From the NCBI RefSeq assembly GCF_009727055.1, contig NC_052359.1, positions 66,511,444-66,575,443 of the forward strand: a DNA stretch of 64,000 nucleotides, given 5' to 3'. The translations under genes and the position numbers were made by a program. Positions 1 to 11,865 of this stretch are shown here, one piece after another (position 1 is the first letter of the stretch; each line of letters opens with the position of its first letter). A model generated the notes under the pieces. The model was not told the origin of the DNA. It worked only from the letters and a program-made list of their open reading frames with translations, and did no database searches. The stretch is from Benincasa hispida. Taxonomy: Eukaryota; Streptophyta; Magnoliopsida; Cucurbitales; Cucurbitaceae.

Positions 1-2802
1 GTTTCCATTGCAACTAAGATGGACATTGGAAGAGGAACTATCCTCGGTATCTGAAGGAGAAGAAAGCAACCAAGGCTAAGGCCAAGGCGGATAAAGGTAA
101 ATGTAATTTACTTGTGCTCGAAACTTGTTTAGTGGAGAATGATGATTCTGCCTAGATAATTGATTCAGGCGCCACTAACTATGTTTGTTCTTCTTTTCAG
201 GGGATTAGATCTTGGCGATAGCAGAAGGCTGGTGAGATGATGATACGAGTAGGCACCGGGCATGTCGTCTCAGCTGTGGCAGTGGGAGGACTTCGGTTGA
301 CTTTATAGAATATGTTTCTAATTTTAAATGATGTATATATTGTTCCTCAACTAAAAAGGAACCTAATTTATGTAAAGTGCTTATTGCAATGTAAATACAC
401 TGTTTCTTTCAATTTGAGTAAAGCGTTTATTCATAAAGATTGTGTTTTTATTTGCACAGCAAATCTAGAATCGAATTTATATGTGCTAAGGCCATTAGCC
501 ATTAATTCCCTTCATAATACTGAAATGTTTAGAACTACAGTAACTCAATCAAAACGTCAATGAATTTCTCCAAAAGAAAATGCCCAACTTTGGCATCTAC
601 GTTTAGGGCACATAAATCTCAATAGGATTGAGAGATTGGTGAAGAATGAACTTCTAAGTGAGTTAGAAGAAATTTTTTTACATGTGTGCGAATCTTGCCT
701 TGAGGGTAAGATGACTAAACAACCTTTTTACCGGAAAAGGTTCTAGAGCCAAGGAGCCTCTTGAGTTAGTACATTCTAACCTTTGTGGTCCTATGAATGT
801 GCGAGCCCAAGGAGGCTATGAGTATTTTATAAGTTTTACTGATGATTACTCCAGGTACGGGCATGTTTATCTTTTGCAACAGAAGTCTAAATCCTTTGAG
901 AGTTCAAGGCTGAAGTTGAAAACGCATTAGATAGACGGATTAAAACACTTTGATCAGACCGAGGTGGAGAGTTTTTAGACTCCGCATTCTAGGACTATTT
1001 GATAAAACATAGAATCGTTTTCCAACTCTCAGTACCGGGTACACCTCAGCAGAATGGTGTAGCAGAGAGGAAAAATAGGACCTTGTTAGACATGGTTTGT
1101 TCGATGATGAGTTACGCTTCCTTACCGGACTCATTTTGGGGTTTTGCAGTGGAGACTGCGGTGTACATACTCAACTGTGTTCCCTTCAAGAGTGTTGCAG
1201 AACACCTCTAGAGTTGTGGAACGGGAGTAAAGCTAGTTTAATTCATTTCCACATTTGGGGTTACCCTGCACATGTGTTTGAGGCTAATCCCAAAAGTTGG
1301 AACGACGATCGAAGGTTATGCCCTCTTTGTAGGCTACCCTAAAAGATACACGAGGGGTTTATTTTTATGATCCAACGGAAAATAGAGTGTTTGGTTTCAA
1401 ACAACGCTACTTCCTGAAAGAGGATCATATAAGGGAGCACAGTCCACGGAGCAAAGTCATGTTTGCGTGAGCTTTCCCAATGACACTACTGAAAGTTCAA
1501 CAAGAGTTTTTGAAGAGCCTGCTACATCAACAAGAGTTGTTTATGGGAGTTCATCCAGTAGATCGGTTCCACCTCAAGAGTTGAGGGAGCCTCGACGTAG
1601 TTGAGAGGGTTGCAAACCCACCTGTTTGCTATCTGGGTTTCACGAAAATCCTTGCTATGGTAGCAAGATGCGACATTTGAGGATCTGTTGTCTTATAAGA
1701 AGGCAATGGAGAATGTTGATCGGGATGAATGGGTCAAGGCCATGGATCTCGAGATGAAGTCGATTGTACTTCAACTGAGTATAGGATCTTAAGATTCAAC
1801 CTGATGGGGTTCGCCCTATAGGGTTGTAAATGGATCTACAAGCGCAAACGGGGTGCTAATGGGAAGGTACAGACTTTCAAGGCTCGACTTGTGGCAAAAG
1901 ATTATACCCAGGTAGAGGGAGTCCGACTATGAGGAGACTTTCTCGCCTGTTGCCACGTTAAAGTTGATCTGCATCCTCCTGTCCACTGTCTCAAGCATCA
2001 TACATTGACAAGAATGTTGCTCAAGTACTCGATGCAGGACTCCAAGAGGGGTCTACCTGCCGTTCAGGCATGGAGTCACTTTGTCTAAGGACATGTGTCC
2101 AAAGATGCCTCAAGAGGTCGAGGAGATGAGACGAGTCCAATATGTGTCTACCGTTTGGCAGTTTGATGTATGCGATGCTCTGTACTCATCCAGACATCTG
2201 CTAACACTGTAGGCATAATCAGTAGGTATCAGTCTAACCTGGCTAGGGTCACTGAACCGTAGTGAAGGACATCCTCAAGTATCTTCAGAGAACGAGGGAG
2301 ATAACAATGCTCGTGTATAGATCTAGGGATTTGATCCTTACTGGATACACGGATTCTGACTTTCAGACTGATAAGGACTCTCGCGAGACCACATCAGGGT
2401 CAATCTTTACTCTTAACGGAGGGGTTGTAGTGTGGTGAAGCACTAAGCAGGGGTGCATCACCGACTCCACTATGGAGGCGGGGTACGTAGCGGCTTGTGA
2501 AGCTGCTAAGAAGGCCGTCTGGCTCATGAAGTACTTGACAGAATGGGAAATTGTTCCAAATATGTCTAGGCCCATTACCCTTTTATTGTGATAATAGTGG
2601 GGCAGTGGCGAACTCTAAGGAGTCAAGGAGTCACTGGCGCGGTAAACACATAGAGCGAAAGTATCATTTGATCCGCGAGATAGTGCATCGAGGGGATGTG
2701 ATCATCATGCAGATCTCTTCAGAGCATAATGTTGCTGACTCGTTTACGAAGGCTCTCACGGGTACAGTGTTTAAGGGTCACCTACGGAACATGGGTCTAT
2801 AG
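1..2802 (+). pseudogene. Copia-1 gag-pol polyprotein remnant
   Basis: This is a decayed Ty1/copia polyprotein read on the plus strand and entering from the left edge. In order it shows a gag zinc knuckle (about 1-50, one position now a stop), a protease motif IIDSGATNYVCSS near 159-200 preceded by an in-frame TAG, a gag-pre-integrase segment (312-720), integrase with SDRGGEFLDS near 950-985 and GTPQQNGVAERKNRT near 1040-1080, RT fragments (about 1640-2340) and RNase H (2360-2802). The order PR-IN-RT-RH defines copia. The RT core with its YVDD active site is missing: near 1985-1995 the sequence jumps from an early RT block to SQASYIDK, a block that normally lies well downstream. Stops and frameshifts occur throughout, so it cannot make an active polyprotein. 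The last 84 codons (2551-2802) are open and hold the HIERKYHLIREIV motif typical of the copia RNase H end. Confidence 0.9.
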
Positions 2803-2910
2803 GATCACCCATGGCTGAACTAGGGCAAATGGGAAATTTTATTGTACTGGGCTTTTATTCCCTAGTTTATTGTTTTGTACTAAGTTTTTTGTACACCCCA
2901 CTTCGCTTTA

Positions 2911-2925
2911 GGACAAGTGGGAGAT
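2911..2925 (+). other. Copia-1 polypurine tract
   Basis: The purine-rich stretch ggacaagtgggagat lies immediately before the TGTTGGG start of the LTR. The same tract precedes the copia-2 3' LTR at 36328-36342. It is the expected plus-strand primer position and fixes the LTR boundary and the element's orientation. Confidence 0.75.
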
Positions 2926-3325
2926 TGTTGGGTTTGATGTCCTAAAGTCTCGTGTCCTGTAGTATGTAAACAATATATATGAACACCAGTGATTGTTAAT
3001 ATATGATATTTACTTCACATCTTGTTGTTTTGCTCAGTTATTTGTTTGTTTGCTTTACCACAAACCAATAAACATAAAATCTCTGGTTATCTGTATGTGA
3101 CTCAAGCATGTATGTGGTGACATACAAGTGGATCATGTTTTGAGTGATAACCAAAATGGTCTGTAGTATATGGATATAGGAGGGAAACCTTATCCTAGTA
3201 ATGTTACAGACACGACCCGCTATATGGAATGGTCACAAGTGTTGTGACTTTCCACAGATGGTCTGATCCTGATCATTTGTGTTGGGGACATGCGAGTGGG
3301 GGCGTCCTATACAAAGAGTTTGTAT
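2926..3325 (+). repeat. Copia-1 3' LTR, left part
   Basis: The LTR starts TGTTGGGTTTGATG, directly after the polypurine tract, and matches the starts of the LTRs at 11361 and 36343. It stays alignable as far as the block cctatacaaagagtttgtat near 3306-3325, then stops matching. Roughly 150 bp of the expected LTR are absent; it resumes at 10344 beyond gypsy-1. Confidence 0.85.
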
Positions 3326-3427
3326 GGAATGTATATCGTTTATGTTTCAGTCACTGTGAAATCAGAGCGATCTAAGCCTGCTCATGGAACTTTTGGTATG
3401 AGATCCTTCAGCAGGGACTCCGTGTAC

Positions 3428-4416
3428 CCCATCATTTGGTCTTCCCCAAGTCTATGGAGATCTTTTCACGATTGAAATCCCCTCCATAGTAAGGCTCGAT
3501 CCTTTGTCCATTCACTTTGAATTTTTTGGTCCCATCTTCACTAATCAATTCTATGGCTCCATGCGGGTAGACTTCTTTGATGATGAATGGTCCTAACCAA
3601 CGCAATTTTAGCTATCCTGGAAAAAGATGCAATCGAGAGTTAAACAATAAGACTTTTTGGCCAATTTCAAAATCTTTCTTACGGATGCGTTGATCATGCC
3701 AATGCTTTGTTTGTTCCTTGTAGATTTTGGCATTCTCATATGCCTGTAGCCTCCATTCATCTAATTCCAACAGTTGAAGCTTCCTCGCCTCTCCTGCGGC
3801 CTTCGGATCAAAGTTAGGTTTTTTTGTAGCCAAAAATGCTTTGTGTTCAAGTTCTAACGGTAAGTGGTAGGCTTTTCCAAAGACTAGAGCATATGGGGAC
3901 ATTCCTATGGGAGTTTTGTATGCAGTGCGATATGCCCATAACGCTTCATCTAATCTTTGAGCCCAATCTTTACGCGTCAGTTTAACAACTTTTTCCAACA
4001 CTGTCTTGATTTCCCTGTTTGATATCTTAGCCTGACCATTTTTCTGGGGGTGATATGTTGTGGCTATTTTATGGTGAACGTTGTATTTGATAAGAATTTT
4101 GTTAATGATGCGATTGATGAAATGTGTGCCTTCATCGCTTACAATAGCACGCAAAGTGCCAAAGCGAGTTAAAATGTTTACTGTAAGAATTTTGAGACCG
4201 TGATCGCATCATTCGAGCATAGGAAATTACCTCCACCCATTTGGATACATAGTCAATAGCTAACAAGATGTAGTTGTGGCCATTAGATGGCGGAAATGGC
4301 CCTATAAAATCGATCCCCCAAACATCAAATAATTCCACCTCCAGAATAACATTCATTGGTATTTCTTTTTTTCTTTTAAATGGTCCCGGTGCGTTAGCAC
4401 ACCTGTCGCACTTCAT
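3428..4416 (-). pseudogene. Gypsy-1 integrase
   Basis: This is the integrase of the gypsy-1 pol. The first catalytic Asp lies in the [11 protein letters not shown] segment near 4300. The second is in VSDEGTHF near 4130-4150 and the catalytic Glu in [11 protein letters not shown] near 4000. Downstream is [19 protein letters not shown], then a C-terminal region with KHWHDQRI and [16 protein letters not shown] ending in an in-frame stop at 3612. The reading continues with WLGPFIIKEV and VNGQRIEPYYGGDFNRE to a TGA near 3428. A frameshift near 4135-4155 separates the two catalytic Asp residues. It would insert cDNA into the genome if intact; here it is dead. Confidence 0.85.
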
Positions 4417-4979
4417 GACATATTCGCATGCATCCTTAAATAAGGTGGCCTAGTAGTATTCGCTCTAAAGACCTTTGCAGCTGTGCGTTGACTCCCGAAA
4501 ATCCCACCATAGGGTGATTCATGACATTGATAGAGGATACATTGAAATGCTGTCTCTAGAACGCATTGTCTTAGGATATGGTTAGGACCTCTTTTGTACA
4601 AGTTGGGCTTGTCCCAATAATAGAATTTACAATCATGCATGAGCCTTTTCTTTTGTTGAGAGGTATATTCTTCGGGAAATTGTTTGCAAACTAGAAAATT
4701 GACAATGTCTTCATACCAGGGCAAGTACTCATCGATCTTTAACAACATTTCATCAGGGAATGAGGCGTTTATAAAGGGTTGTATGTGATCATTTTCATGA
4801 TTTTCAAGTCGTGATAGATGATCTACGACTTTATTCTCTGACCTTTTTCTGTCTATTATCTTTGTGTCAAACTCCTGAAGCAATAGAACCCTTCTGATCA
4901 ATCTTGGCTTCACATCCTTCTTTGTCATCAAGTATTTGATAGCAGAATGATTTGTGTAAATGATGACCTTTGATCCCAA
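4413..4979 (-). pseudogene. Gypsy-1 RNase H end and H2C2 zinc domain
   Basis: The open stretch begins [16 protein letters not shown], the RNase H block of gypsy pol. It continues through [19 protein letters not shown] and VVDHLSRL, then the integrase zinc-finger region with [13 protein letters not shown]. It is in the same frame as the RT segment to its right, separated only by an in-frame stop at 4989-4991, so a single nonsense change splits the two. A further frameshift near 4413-4416 separates it from integrase. Confidence 0.85.
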
Positions 4980-4988
4980 CAGATAAGG

Positions 4989-5786
4989 TCAAAATTTTTC
5001 CATGGCGAAAACCACTGCCAGCAACTCTTTTTTAATAGTTGTATAATTCTTCTGGGTGTTATTGAGAGTCTTACTTGCGTATGCGATGGGGTGAAGGATC
5101 TTTTCTATTCGTTGAGTCAAATTTTCTCCCATCGCATATCCACTGGCATCGCACATAAGCTCAAATGGTTTTGTCCAATCAGGCGAGATTAGAACTAGAG
5201 CTAAAACAAATGCATTCTTCAATTTCTCAAATGCGATCAGGCAATTTGTATCAAAGTCGAAAGGTCTATCAACCTCTAGTAGCATGTTCAGTGGCCTGGT
5301 AATTTTTGAGAAATCCTTGGCAAATCTTCGATAGAACCCAACATGTCCTAGAAAACTTGTCAAGGTCTTCACATTTGTAGGAGGCGATAGCTTTTCAATG
5401 GCCTCGATCTTTGCTTTATCAACCTCTAGGCCAGACTTGGAAACCTTGTGTCTAAGAACAATTCCCCCGGTCACCATGAAGTGACACTTCTCCCAATTAA
5501 GAACCAGATTCGTGTCCCCATACCTCTTTAGGATCTTCTCCAGATTTTCCAAGCACACTTCGTACGTTTTTCCATAAATTGAAAAATCGTCCATGAATAT
5601 TTCAACGGAATCCTTAAGATAATCTGAAAAGATAGCCATCATGCACCTTTGAAATGTGCTAGGGGCGTTGCATAATCCAAAAGGCATGCATCGAAAAGCA
5701 AACATCTCATATGAGCATGTGAATGTCATTTTCTCTTGGTCCTCATGTGCGATCATAATTTGATTATACCCCGCATATCCGTCCAA
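4989..5786 (-). pseudogene. Gypsy-1 reverse transcriptase core and RNase H
   Basis: This segment carries the RT palm: DGYAGYNQIMIAHEDQEKMT, the block FAFRCMPFGLCNAPSTFQRC and the catalytic FMDDFSIYG, the usual gypsy variant of the two-aspartate motif. It runs on into SFLGHVGFYRRFAKDFSKI and the start of RNase H (ELMCDASGYAMG, IAYASKTLNN, ELLAVVFAMEKF). The catalytic motif looks intact. The segment is out of frame with the RT N-terminus at 5753-7099, so a frameshift in the overlap breaks the polyprotein. Confidence 0.88.
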
Positions 5787-7099
5787 AATGCAAAAGTAGT
5801 TGTTCCCCTCATCCTGTCCAACATTAGGTCAATAAAGGGCAAGGGGAAATGATCCTTTTTTATCGCAACGTTGGGTTTCCAGTAATCCATGTAGATCCTC
5901 CAATCGGTGACTGTATGCGTCGGTATTAACTCGATGTTTTTATTAGGTGCAACTGCCATTCCCTCTTTCTTAGGGACACACTGCACTAGGCTCACCCATT
6001 TGCTATCTGAGATGGGAAAAATAATTCCTACATCTAACCATTTGATGATTTTCTTTTTGACAACTTCTTTCATCGCAGGGTTCAACCTGCATTGAGGTTC
6101 AAAAGAGCCTTTCTGACCTTCTTCCAATCTGATTTTGTGCATGCAGTAGGATGGACTTATACCCTTAATGTCAGCAAGAGTCCACCTTATTGCTTTAATG
6201 TACTTTTTCAATACTTCAAGTAGGGCTGCTTCTTTTTCTTTGAAAAATGCAAATGATATGATAACTGGTAAGGTCTCATTCTGTCCAAAGAAAGCATACT
6301 TCAAATGGACAAGTAACACCAACTCCAGGACTGGAGGTTGTTCTAGTGAGGATTTGTTCAAGCCTTGTCCTTTCTCCATGTTCAATGGTTCACAATTTTT
6401 CTGTTTTTCTGTGATCGCATAACATGATTCGACTGAAGCGTTGATTTCTTTGTTTGATCCTGACTCTTCATTTATTTCCCAGTCAAAGCTGCTGGGAGTT
6501 TCCTCGTCTGTATTGCATGAGTTTACTTTGTTTGGAAAGCTCATCGCCTTAATGATATTGAACTTCAGCTTTTGGCCATTAACATGCATTGCAATTTCTT
6601 CTTTATGCACATCGATCTGGGATCTTCCAGTGGAGAGGAATGGTCGCCCGAAGATAATAAGGACATCTTTATCAGCTTCGTAATCAAGTATGATGAAGGT
6701 CGTAGGGAGGATGAATTTATCCACTTTAACCAACATATCTTTCAACTTTCCTTCCTGATGCACAAACGATCTGTCTGCTAACTGGAGGGTCACTGTGGTC
6801 GGAGTAAGCTGTCTGATCTCCAATTTTTTAAAGATTAACAAGGGCATCAGATTTATGCTTGCCCCTAGATCGCATAAAGCATGCCCAACATAAATCCCTC
6901 CGATTGGACAAAGTATTGTAAAACTCCCAGAGTCTCGCTTCTTTAGGGGAATTATTGTGCTATTGTCTTGCGTTAGAGCTACCATCTTGTACTTACCTAT
7001 GCTCATTTTCTTGGATATAATATCCTTTAAGAACATAGCATAGGTAGCCATTTGCTCTATTGCTTCAATGAAAGGGATGTCGATGTGCAGCTGCTTCAA
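5753..7099 (-). pseudogene. Gypsy-1 protease and RT N-terminus
   Basis: This is the longest open stretch of the element, 448 codons. The aspartic protease has GHALCDLGASINLMPL with the catalytic Asp retained, then LQLADRSF, IILDYEAD and FGRPFLSTGRSQIDVHK. A linker leads to the RT entry: TLADIKGISPSYCMHKIRLE, then KKKIIKWLDVGIIFPISDSK, VQCVPKKEG, TDWRIYMDYWKPN and KKDHFPLPFIDLMLDRM. The final residues run off into a frameshift where the palm domain should start. Retroviral-type protease followed by RT is the gypsy pol order. Confidence 0.88.
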
Positions 7100-7559
7100 T
7101 ATTCCAAGGAAACGTTGATATTAACTTTCATCGCTTTTCTTCCTTTTCAGCCTTTGTGGAAACGGAGGCGATTGCACCTCCTATGGTGTTGGTGTTGTAG
7201 GAGTTGTTGAGGTATGCTTTTTGTCTTCTTTATTTTCAGACTCTTTGTGTGATTTCTTTTTTACAGCCTCTATTGTTATACACCCACTCCGTAATGTCAC
7301 CGCCTGACATTTTCCTTGCTCTTATCCCTCATGTTGTGAGGAATCTTTGTGGTGCTTAGGAGTGCTCCTTGTGGCTAATTTTTCAATTCACCTGCAATAT
7401 GTCCCAATTGTACTTCAAGATTGCAAATGGATGTTGCTTGGTTTTGAAGCACTATTTCATTTTTTGTATATATTCTTTCAGTAAGTTTTCTAAGGAAGAG
7501 GATGTTGATGCCTGCGATGAACTAGTTGTTTGCTGATATCCATTTGATCTTTGATGTAA

Positions 7560-8600
7560 CCCTAGTGCTCCATCTCTATGGGCATTTTGAGAGCTAGATT
7601 GTGTTTATTATTGATTACCACCCCAAGAGAAATTGGGATTATTTCTCCAACCAAGATTGTAAATGTTGGAAAAAGGATTATTTTTAATGAAGTAAACAAG
7701 TTGTGGATTGTGCAGGCACTCCTCAAAGGAATGAGGCTCCTCATAAAGGACACAACTTCCATTGTTTACCTGGGCGATCACGTTCATCTGCCCGCCTCTC
7801 ATACCGGTCTTGACCATATTCATTGCCTGCAACAAATTCATCATTGCACTTACTTATGTTTGTAGTGTTGCGATAGCATCATTACTCTAACTTCTGATCG
7901 TTCTTGATCCGTATTCATTTACTTTCCAATCTTCATGATTCTTCGAGATCTGATCCAAAATATTCTTAGCCTCAATATATGTCTTATCCAGTATTCCTCC
8001 TGCCATAGCACCATTCACGACAGTCTATGATCCTGAGTTCAAACCATAATAAAAGATTTCTATCTCGAGACACTCAAGAAGTCCGTTATGCGGACAATCC
8101 CTAATTAATATTTTGAATCTTGCCCATGCATCACTAAGCGTTTTGGATTCTTCCTGATGAAAGTTTGTAATCAGCCTTCTTCTCTTTGCATTTTCCATTG
8201 GCTGGAAATACTTTTTCATAAACTTCTCTACTACTTGTTCCCAAGAAGTTATTTCTCCTTGTTCAAGTGAGTATTCCCATTTTTTAGCTTCATCGCATAG
8301 TGAAAATGGGAATAATATGAGTCGTACTTCCTCTGGTGTGATGTTTAAAAATACACAGATGTTGCATATTTCGATAAAACTCCTCAGATGGGTGTGAGGA
8401 TCTTCACTATATCTTCCCTTGAATTGACCTACCGTCTAAATCATTTAAAGCATTACAGGCTTTATTTCGAATCTTATTCCATCCAAGGTTGGTTGCATGA
8501 TTCCTGGAGAGAAATCATACAAGTTGGGTTATGCATAATCCCTAATAGGTCTATTGTGATCGTTTGCCAACATAATTGGGTTGGCAAGTGCTTCATCGTG
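7560..8600 (-). pseudogene. Gypsy-1 gag
   Basis: Degraded gag of the Retrotrans_gag type. Open pieces include KKYFQPMENAKRRRLITNFH and ESKTLSDAWARFKILIRDCP (8025-8219), followed after a stop by a region with SFEECLHNPQLVYFIKNNPF and YNLGWRNNPNFSWGGNQ (7608-7844). The same blocks occur in order in gypsy-2 gag at 27983-28924, which supports both the assignment and the relationship of the two elements. Several stops and frameshifts are present. 7100-7560, between gag and the protease ORF, holds no clear open frame. Confidence 0.8.
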
Positions 8601-8855
8601 ATTGTTTTCTGCTGGTAGTTCCTCTAGGTGGTTCTATTGTTTGGCCATCCTACGAGCTCTGTTTGCCGCCTTCTTCTGTTGGCTCTCTATCTTCTGCGAA
8701 AAGTCGTCTCTATTTCTGGGTCGTATACGAGCTCAAGAGTATTTCCTTCACTCATACAGTGCTTGCACCTATCTCACAATCAAGGCTCAATATTCCAAAA
8801 GGTCGATGTCTACAAAGATCAATAAGAATAGTCATACCACACTTAATTACTGCAA

Positions 8856-8873
8856 TCCCCGATAATGATGCCA
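8856..8873 (-). other. Gypsy-1 primer binding site, decayed tRNA-Asp type
   Basis: The plus strand reads tccccgataatgatgcca seven bases to the right of which the LTR starts. The 3' end of plant tRNA-Asp is tccccggcaacggcgcca; the site differs at six positions, all transitions (G to A or C to T). Gypsy-2 has a nearly perfect version at 29346-29363, so this is the same site after decay. Confidence 0.7.
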
Positions 8874-8879
8874 AAAACT

Positions 8880-10343
8880 TGATGCATTCGTAAAATGCGA
8901 TGACATGAGTAAGATCTATGAGGTTATAATGCTTTGTTTTATCTGGTGGAACCCAAGTGAAAATTCAACCAAAATCCTAGTAATTCCAAGGTCGAACTCA
9001 GAGATTGCTTGTAAATGTGTGGTGAAACTAAAAATATGATCTCAATGCAAATTGAAATGTTCAAACAAAGGGTTGATTGGAGGTGTTATTCTAAGTTTAA
9101 AATCTATGCGATGAAAATTATGCCTAAGTGAAACAGAGAGGATTATGGTCATTGGTGATAGCTATGCGATGATAGGGTTGAAAAGAATTTTCATTAACAT
9201 TTCCTAAGCAACGAAATGGATTATGAATTCAAGCGATGCCTTCAATGTTACGATCATCATTTCTCAGTGTATCCGGCCACATTATCTTATCTCTAAGATG
9301 CATGCAATGAGTGTATTCTACAGAAGATATACTTATTTTTAAGGAATATCTCCTTTTGTATTATGAGTTCCAAATCTAAATTCTTTCAAACTCAAATTAA
9401 ATTTACTTGGAACAATCGTTCGATTTATTCAAGTAATGCATATAAGCATACGTAAAACAAGTTTATCACATAATTCTCTTGTTGCTTAGTAGTGTTAGCT
9501 ACATACTTCTCAACCCATTAGACAATTTAGCTACGTATGATGGTGATGGATAAGATAAACAACGGATACAATGAATATGTATTCATATTGTAATGTTTGA
9601 ATTTGTCAAAGTCAAAATTACAATGCAAATATACTTTAAGAGAAAGAAAAGGATAGAGAATCAAGGTGTGGTTTGCAATGTCTTGCTCCCTCCGGCTCTA
9701 CTGTGACTGCTTCACTCAGATTGTCGAACAATGGTATCCCTCTTTTTCTTCCACAGGAATCCTAAGTTCTTGCTAAGGTATATCTATGGTTGAATAGGAA
9801 GGTTTTTTAGCAAAGTTTTCTTCTCAAAATTTCTCTCGTCTCTTTGTATATCCTACAAGGTGATTTCATGTATTTATAGACGTCTGAGGATGCTTTTCTT
9901 TTTCTCTTGGTCATGATTGTGCTGATGGGGTGCATTAAATTCCATACTCTGATGCGCCGCCTACAATGCGTCAGAAGTTCATTGAATCTTCAACGAAGTT
10001 CTCTTGTCAGCCACCAACTCAAACTGTAATTTGACTCCTACCACCCATGTCATGCTTCATCGCCATAGCTGGTTATGCAATTGTATGTTTGTATCTGATA
10101 GCTTTTGGTTGATCACATCAATTAGTTCATGCGGTCATTTGTTCACATGATAGCGATAGCAAGTTTTCTACATAAACATAGCAATATCAGCCCGTAATTC
10201 AAATATATCAGATGTTAAAGTTTTATGATTGCATACTTTGATTTTTACATGAATTCTTTGGTACAAGTGTCATAATTTCATACATTTTTCCTATTTTTTT
10301 TAAATAAAAAAGGTACAATAACTTGTATTTCTACAAGTTGTCA
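8880..10343 (-). repeat. Gypsy-1 5' LTR
   Basis: The left boundary TGATGCATTCG follows the primer-site spacer and the right boundary is ...ACAAGTTGTCA, giving TG...CA ends and 1464 bp. On the minus strand the LTR starts with an inverted repeat (aacttgta-tttc-tacaagtt on the plus strand, about 10319-10338), as in the gypsy-2 LTRs. It holds no ORF. Immediately to the right, copia-1 LTR sequence resumes with gagggc. Confidence 0.82.
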
Positions 10344-11360
10344 GAGGGCTGTCATTTAATTTATATGGATGAAAGTGGCCCACTGATTCAATACGCCTAC
10401 CTTTTGGGGATTCATCTGAGTAGGGAGCTAGAAACTCAACTACACAAGATGGAATTCACTCCTTCTATTTTGTTAGGGTAAGTAGATAAATTGCTCCCTT
10501 AAGGGTTGATTCTGAGTCTTGAACAATGAGGGCCCTCACTCTCTCACTGACCAGAGAGAGGTCTAATTATAGTTGAACTATGACTAATTATTCATTAGAG
10601 GGATAAGTGGTACTTAAGGAGTTAGATGTGATTATAGGGGTAAAATGGTAATTTTGACCCAATTATACTTACGAACAATTTGTAAAGGGTCAATGCACCG
10701 TTGATTGATTATATACAATGGACACAAAAATATATCTACAGTGCGAAGAGTGCAGCTGTGGGTCTTTAGTGGAGTGCTCGATAGTTAATGAATGTTGATC
10801 AATTTGGTTAAAGAGTTTAATAAATTAATCTTGTATCATTGGAGCTTCAATCTATAGGTCCATAAGGTCCCCTAGTTAGCTCAATAAGGATTAATGAGAA
10901 TCAAATTAATTTTGGTTTAATTTGAATTGTTCAAATTAATTAAAGAAAATTAATTGTATGAAATACAATTAATATAATGTATGCCGATACATTATTATAA
11001 AGTATAGTATGTGATACATTATAATATAAAGATTTATTGAGAGAATCAAATATTTTAATATAATTTAAATATTGATTATATGAACATGATTCATATAAGA
11101 ACTTTGGGTTAAAATTAATGTGAATATTATTCATATTAAAACTATATAGTTGGATGAGAGAAGTTCTTATTTGAATATGATTCAAATATTAAACTATATG
11201 AATATGATTCATATAGAAACTATAGGTTAAAATTAATATGGATATGATTCATATTAGTACTATACGTTATATGAGAGATTATAAATTATAGGTTATATTA
11301 TATGTGATATAATATAAACTATAGGTTATATATGTTATATGTGATGCAACATATGTATAT
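10344..11360 (+). repeat. Copia-1 3' LTR, right part
   Basis: The sequence resumes the copia LTR with gagggctgtc and aligns with the corresponding part of the 5' LTR of copia-2 (from about 11820) through agatggaattcactcctt, the cattagaggga block and the ttggagcttca block. From about 10930 it becomes an AT-rich stretch with several imperfect copies of atgattcatat/aaactatagg and no ORF worth keeping. It ends where the LTR of copia-2 begins. Confidence 0.8.
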
Positions 11361-11855
11361 ATTGTTGGGGTTAATGCCCTAAAGTCTCGTGTTCTGTAGT
11401 TTGTAAACTGTTTGTACGAACGCTTGTGTTGTATAATATATGATATTTACTTTACATTTTGTTTTTGCTCAGTTGTATGTTTTATTTGCTTTACCACAAA
11501 CCAATAACATAAAATCCCTAGTATATGGATATAGGAGGGATATAGGAGGGAAACCTTATCCTGGTAGCGCTACGGATGTGGCCCGCTTTGTGGAATGGTC
11601 ATAAGTATTGTGACTTGTCACAGATGGTCTGATCCTAAACATTTGTGTAGGGGACATGCGAGCAGGGGCTTCCTATACAAAGAAATTGTATAAGACCTGA
11701 CCATGAAGTGTTAACATCTCGTTATATAACACCGTTCATGACAGAGACTTCACTTCACTAGGATGACCATAGATAACATGACCTCAATCCTGAGTGAGTT
11801 GGGAACTTCTGCAATTGAGGGCGGTTCTTTGATTTGTATGGGTGTGAGTGCCAAG

Positions 11856-11865
11856 NNNNNNNNNN
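11856..11865. other. Assembly gap, 10 N
   Basis: Ten undetermined bases within the copia-2 5' LTR. Comparison with the inverted LTR near 38280-38345 suggests that roughly 30-40 bp are missing here, in the stretch between gtgagtg and ctgattt. Confidence 0.95.

Larger units (their letters stand above)
3326..10343 (-). mobile_element. Gypsy-1, truncated Ty3/gypsy element
   Basis: A minus-strand Ty3/gypsy element sits inside the copia-1 LTR. From right to left it has a 5' LTR (8880-10343), a tRNA-Asp-like primer site, gag, protease, RT, RNase H and integrase. The 3' untranslated part and the 3' LTR are missing: the left end falls about 100 bp past the pol stop. No target duplication is visible because the left end and part of the host LTR are deleted. 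Domain order (PR-RT-RH-IN) and protein motifs place it near the Athila/Tat branch, as for gypsy-2. Many stops and frameshifts show an old copy. Confidence 0.88.
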
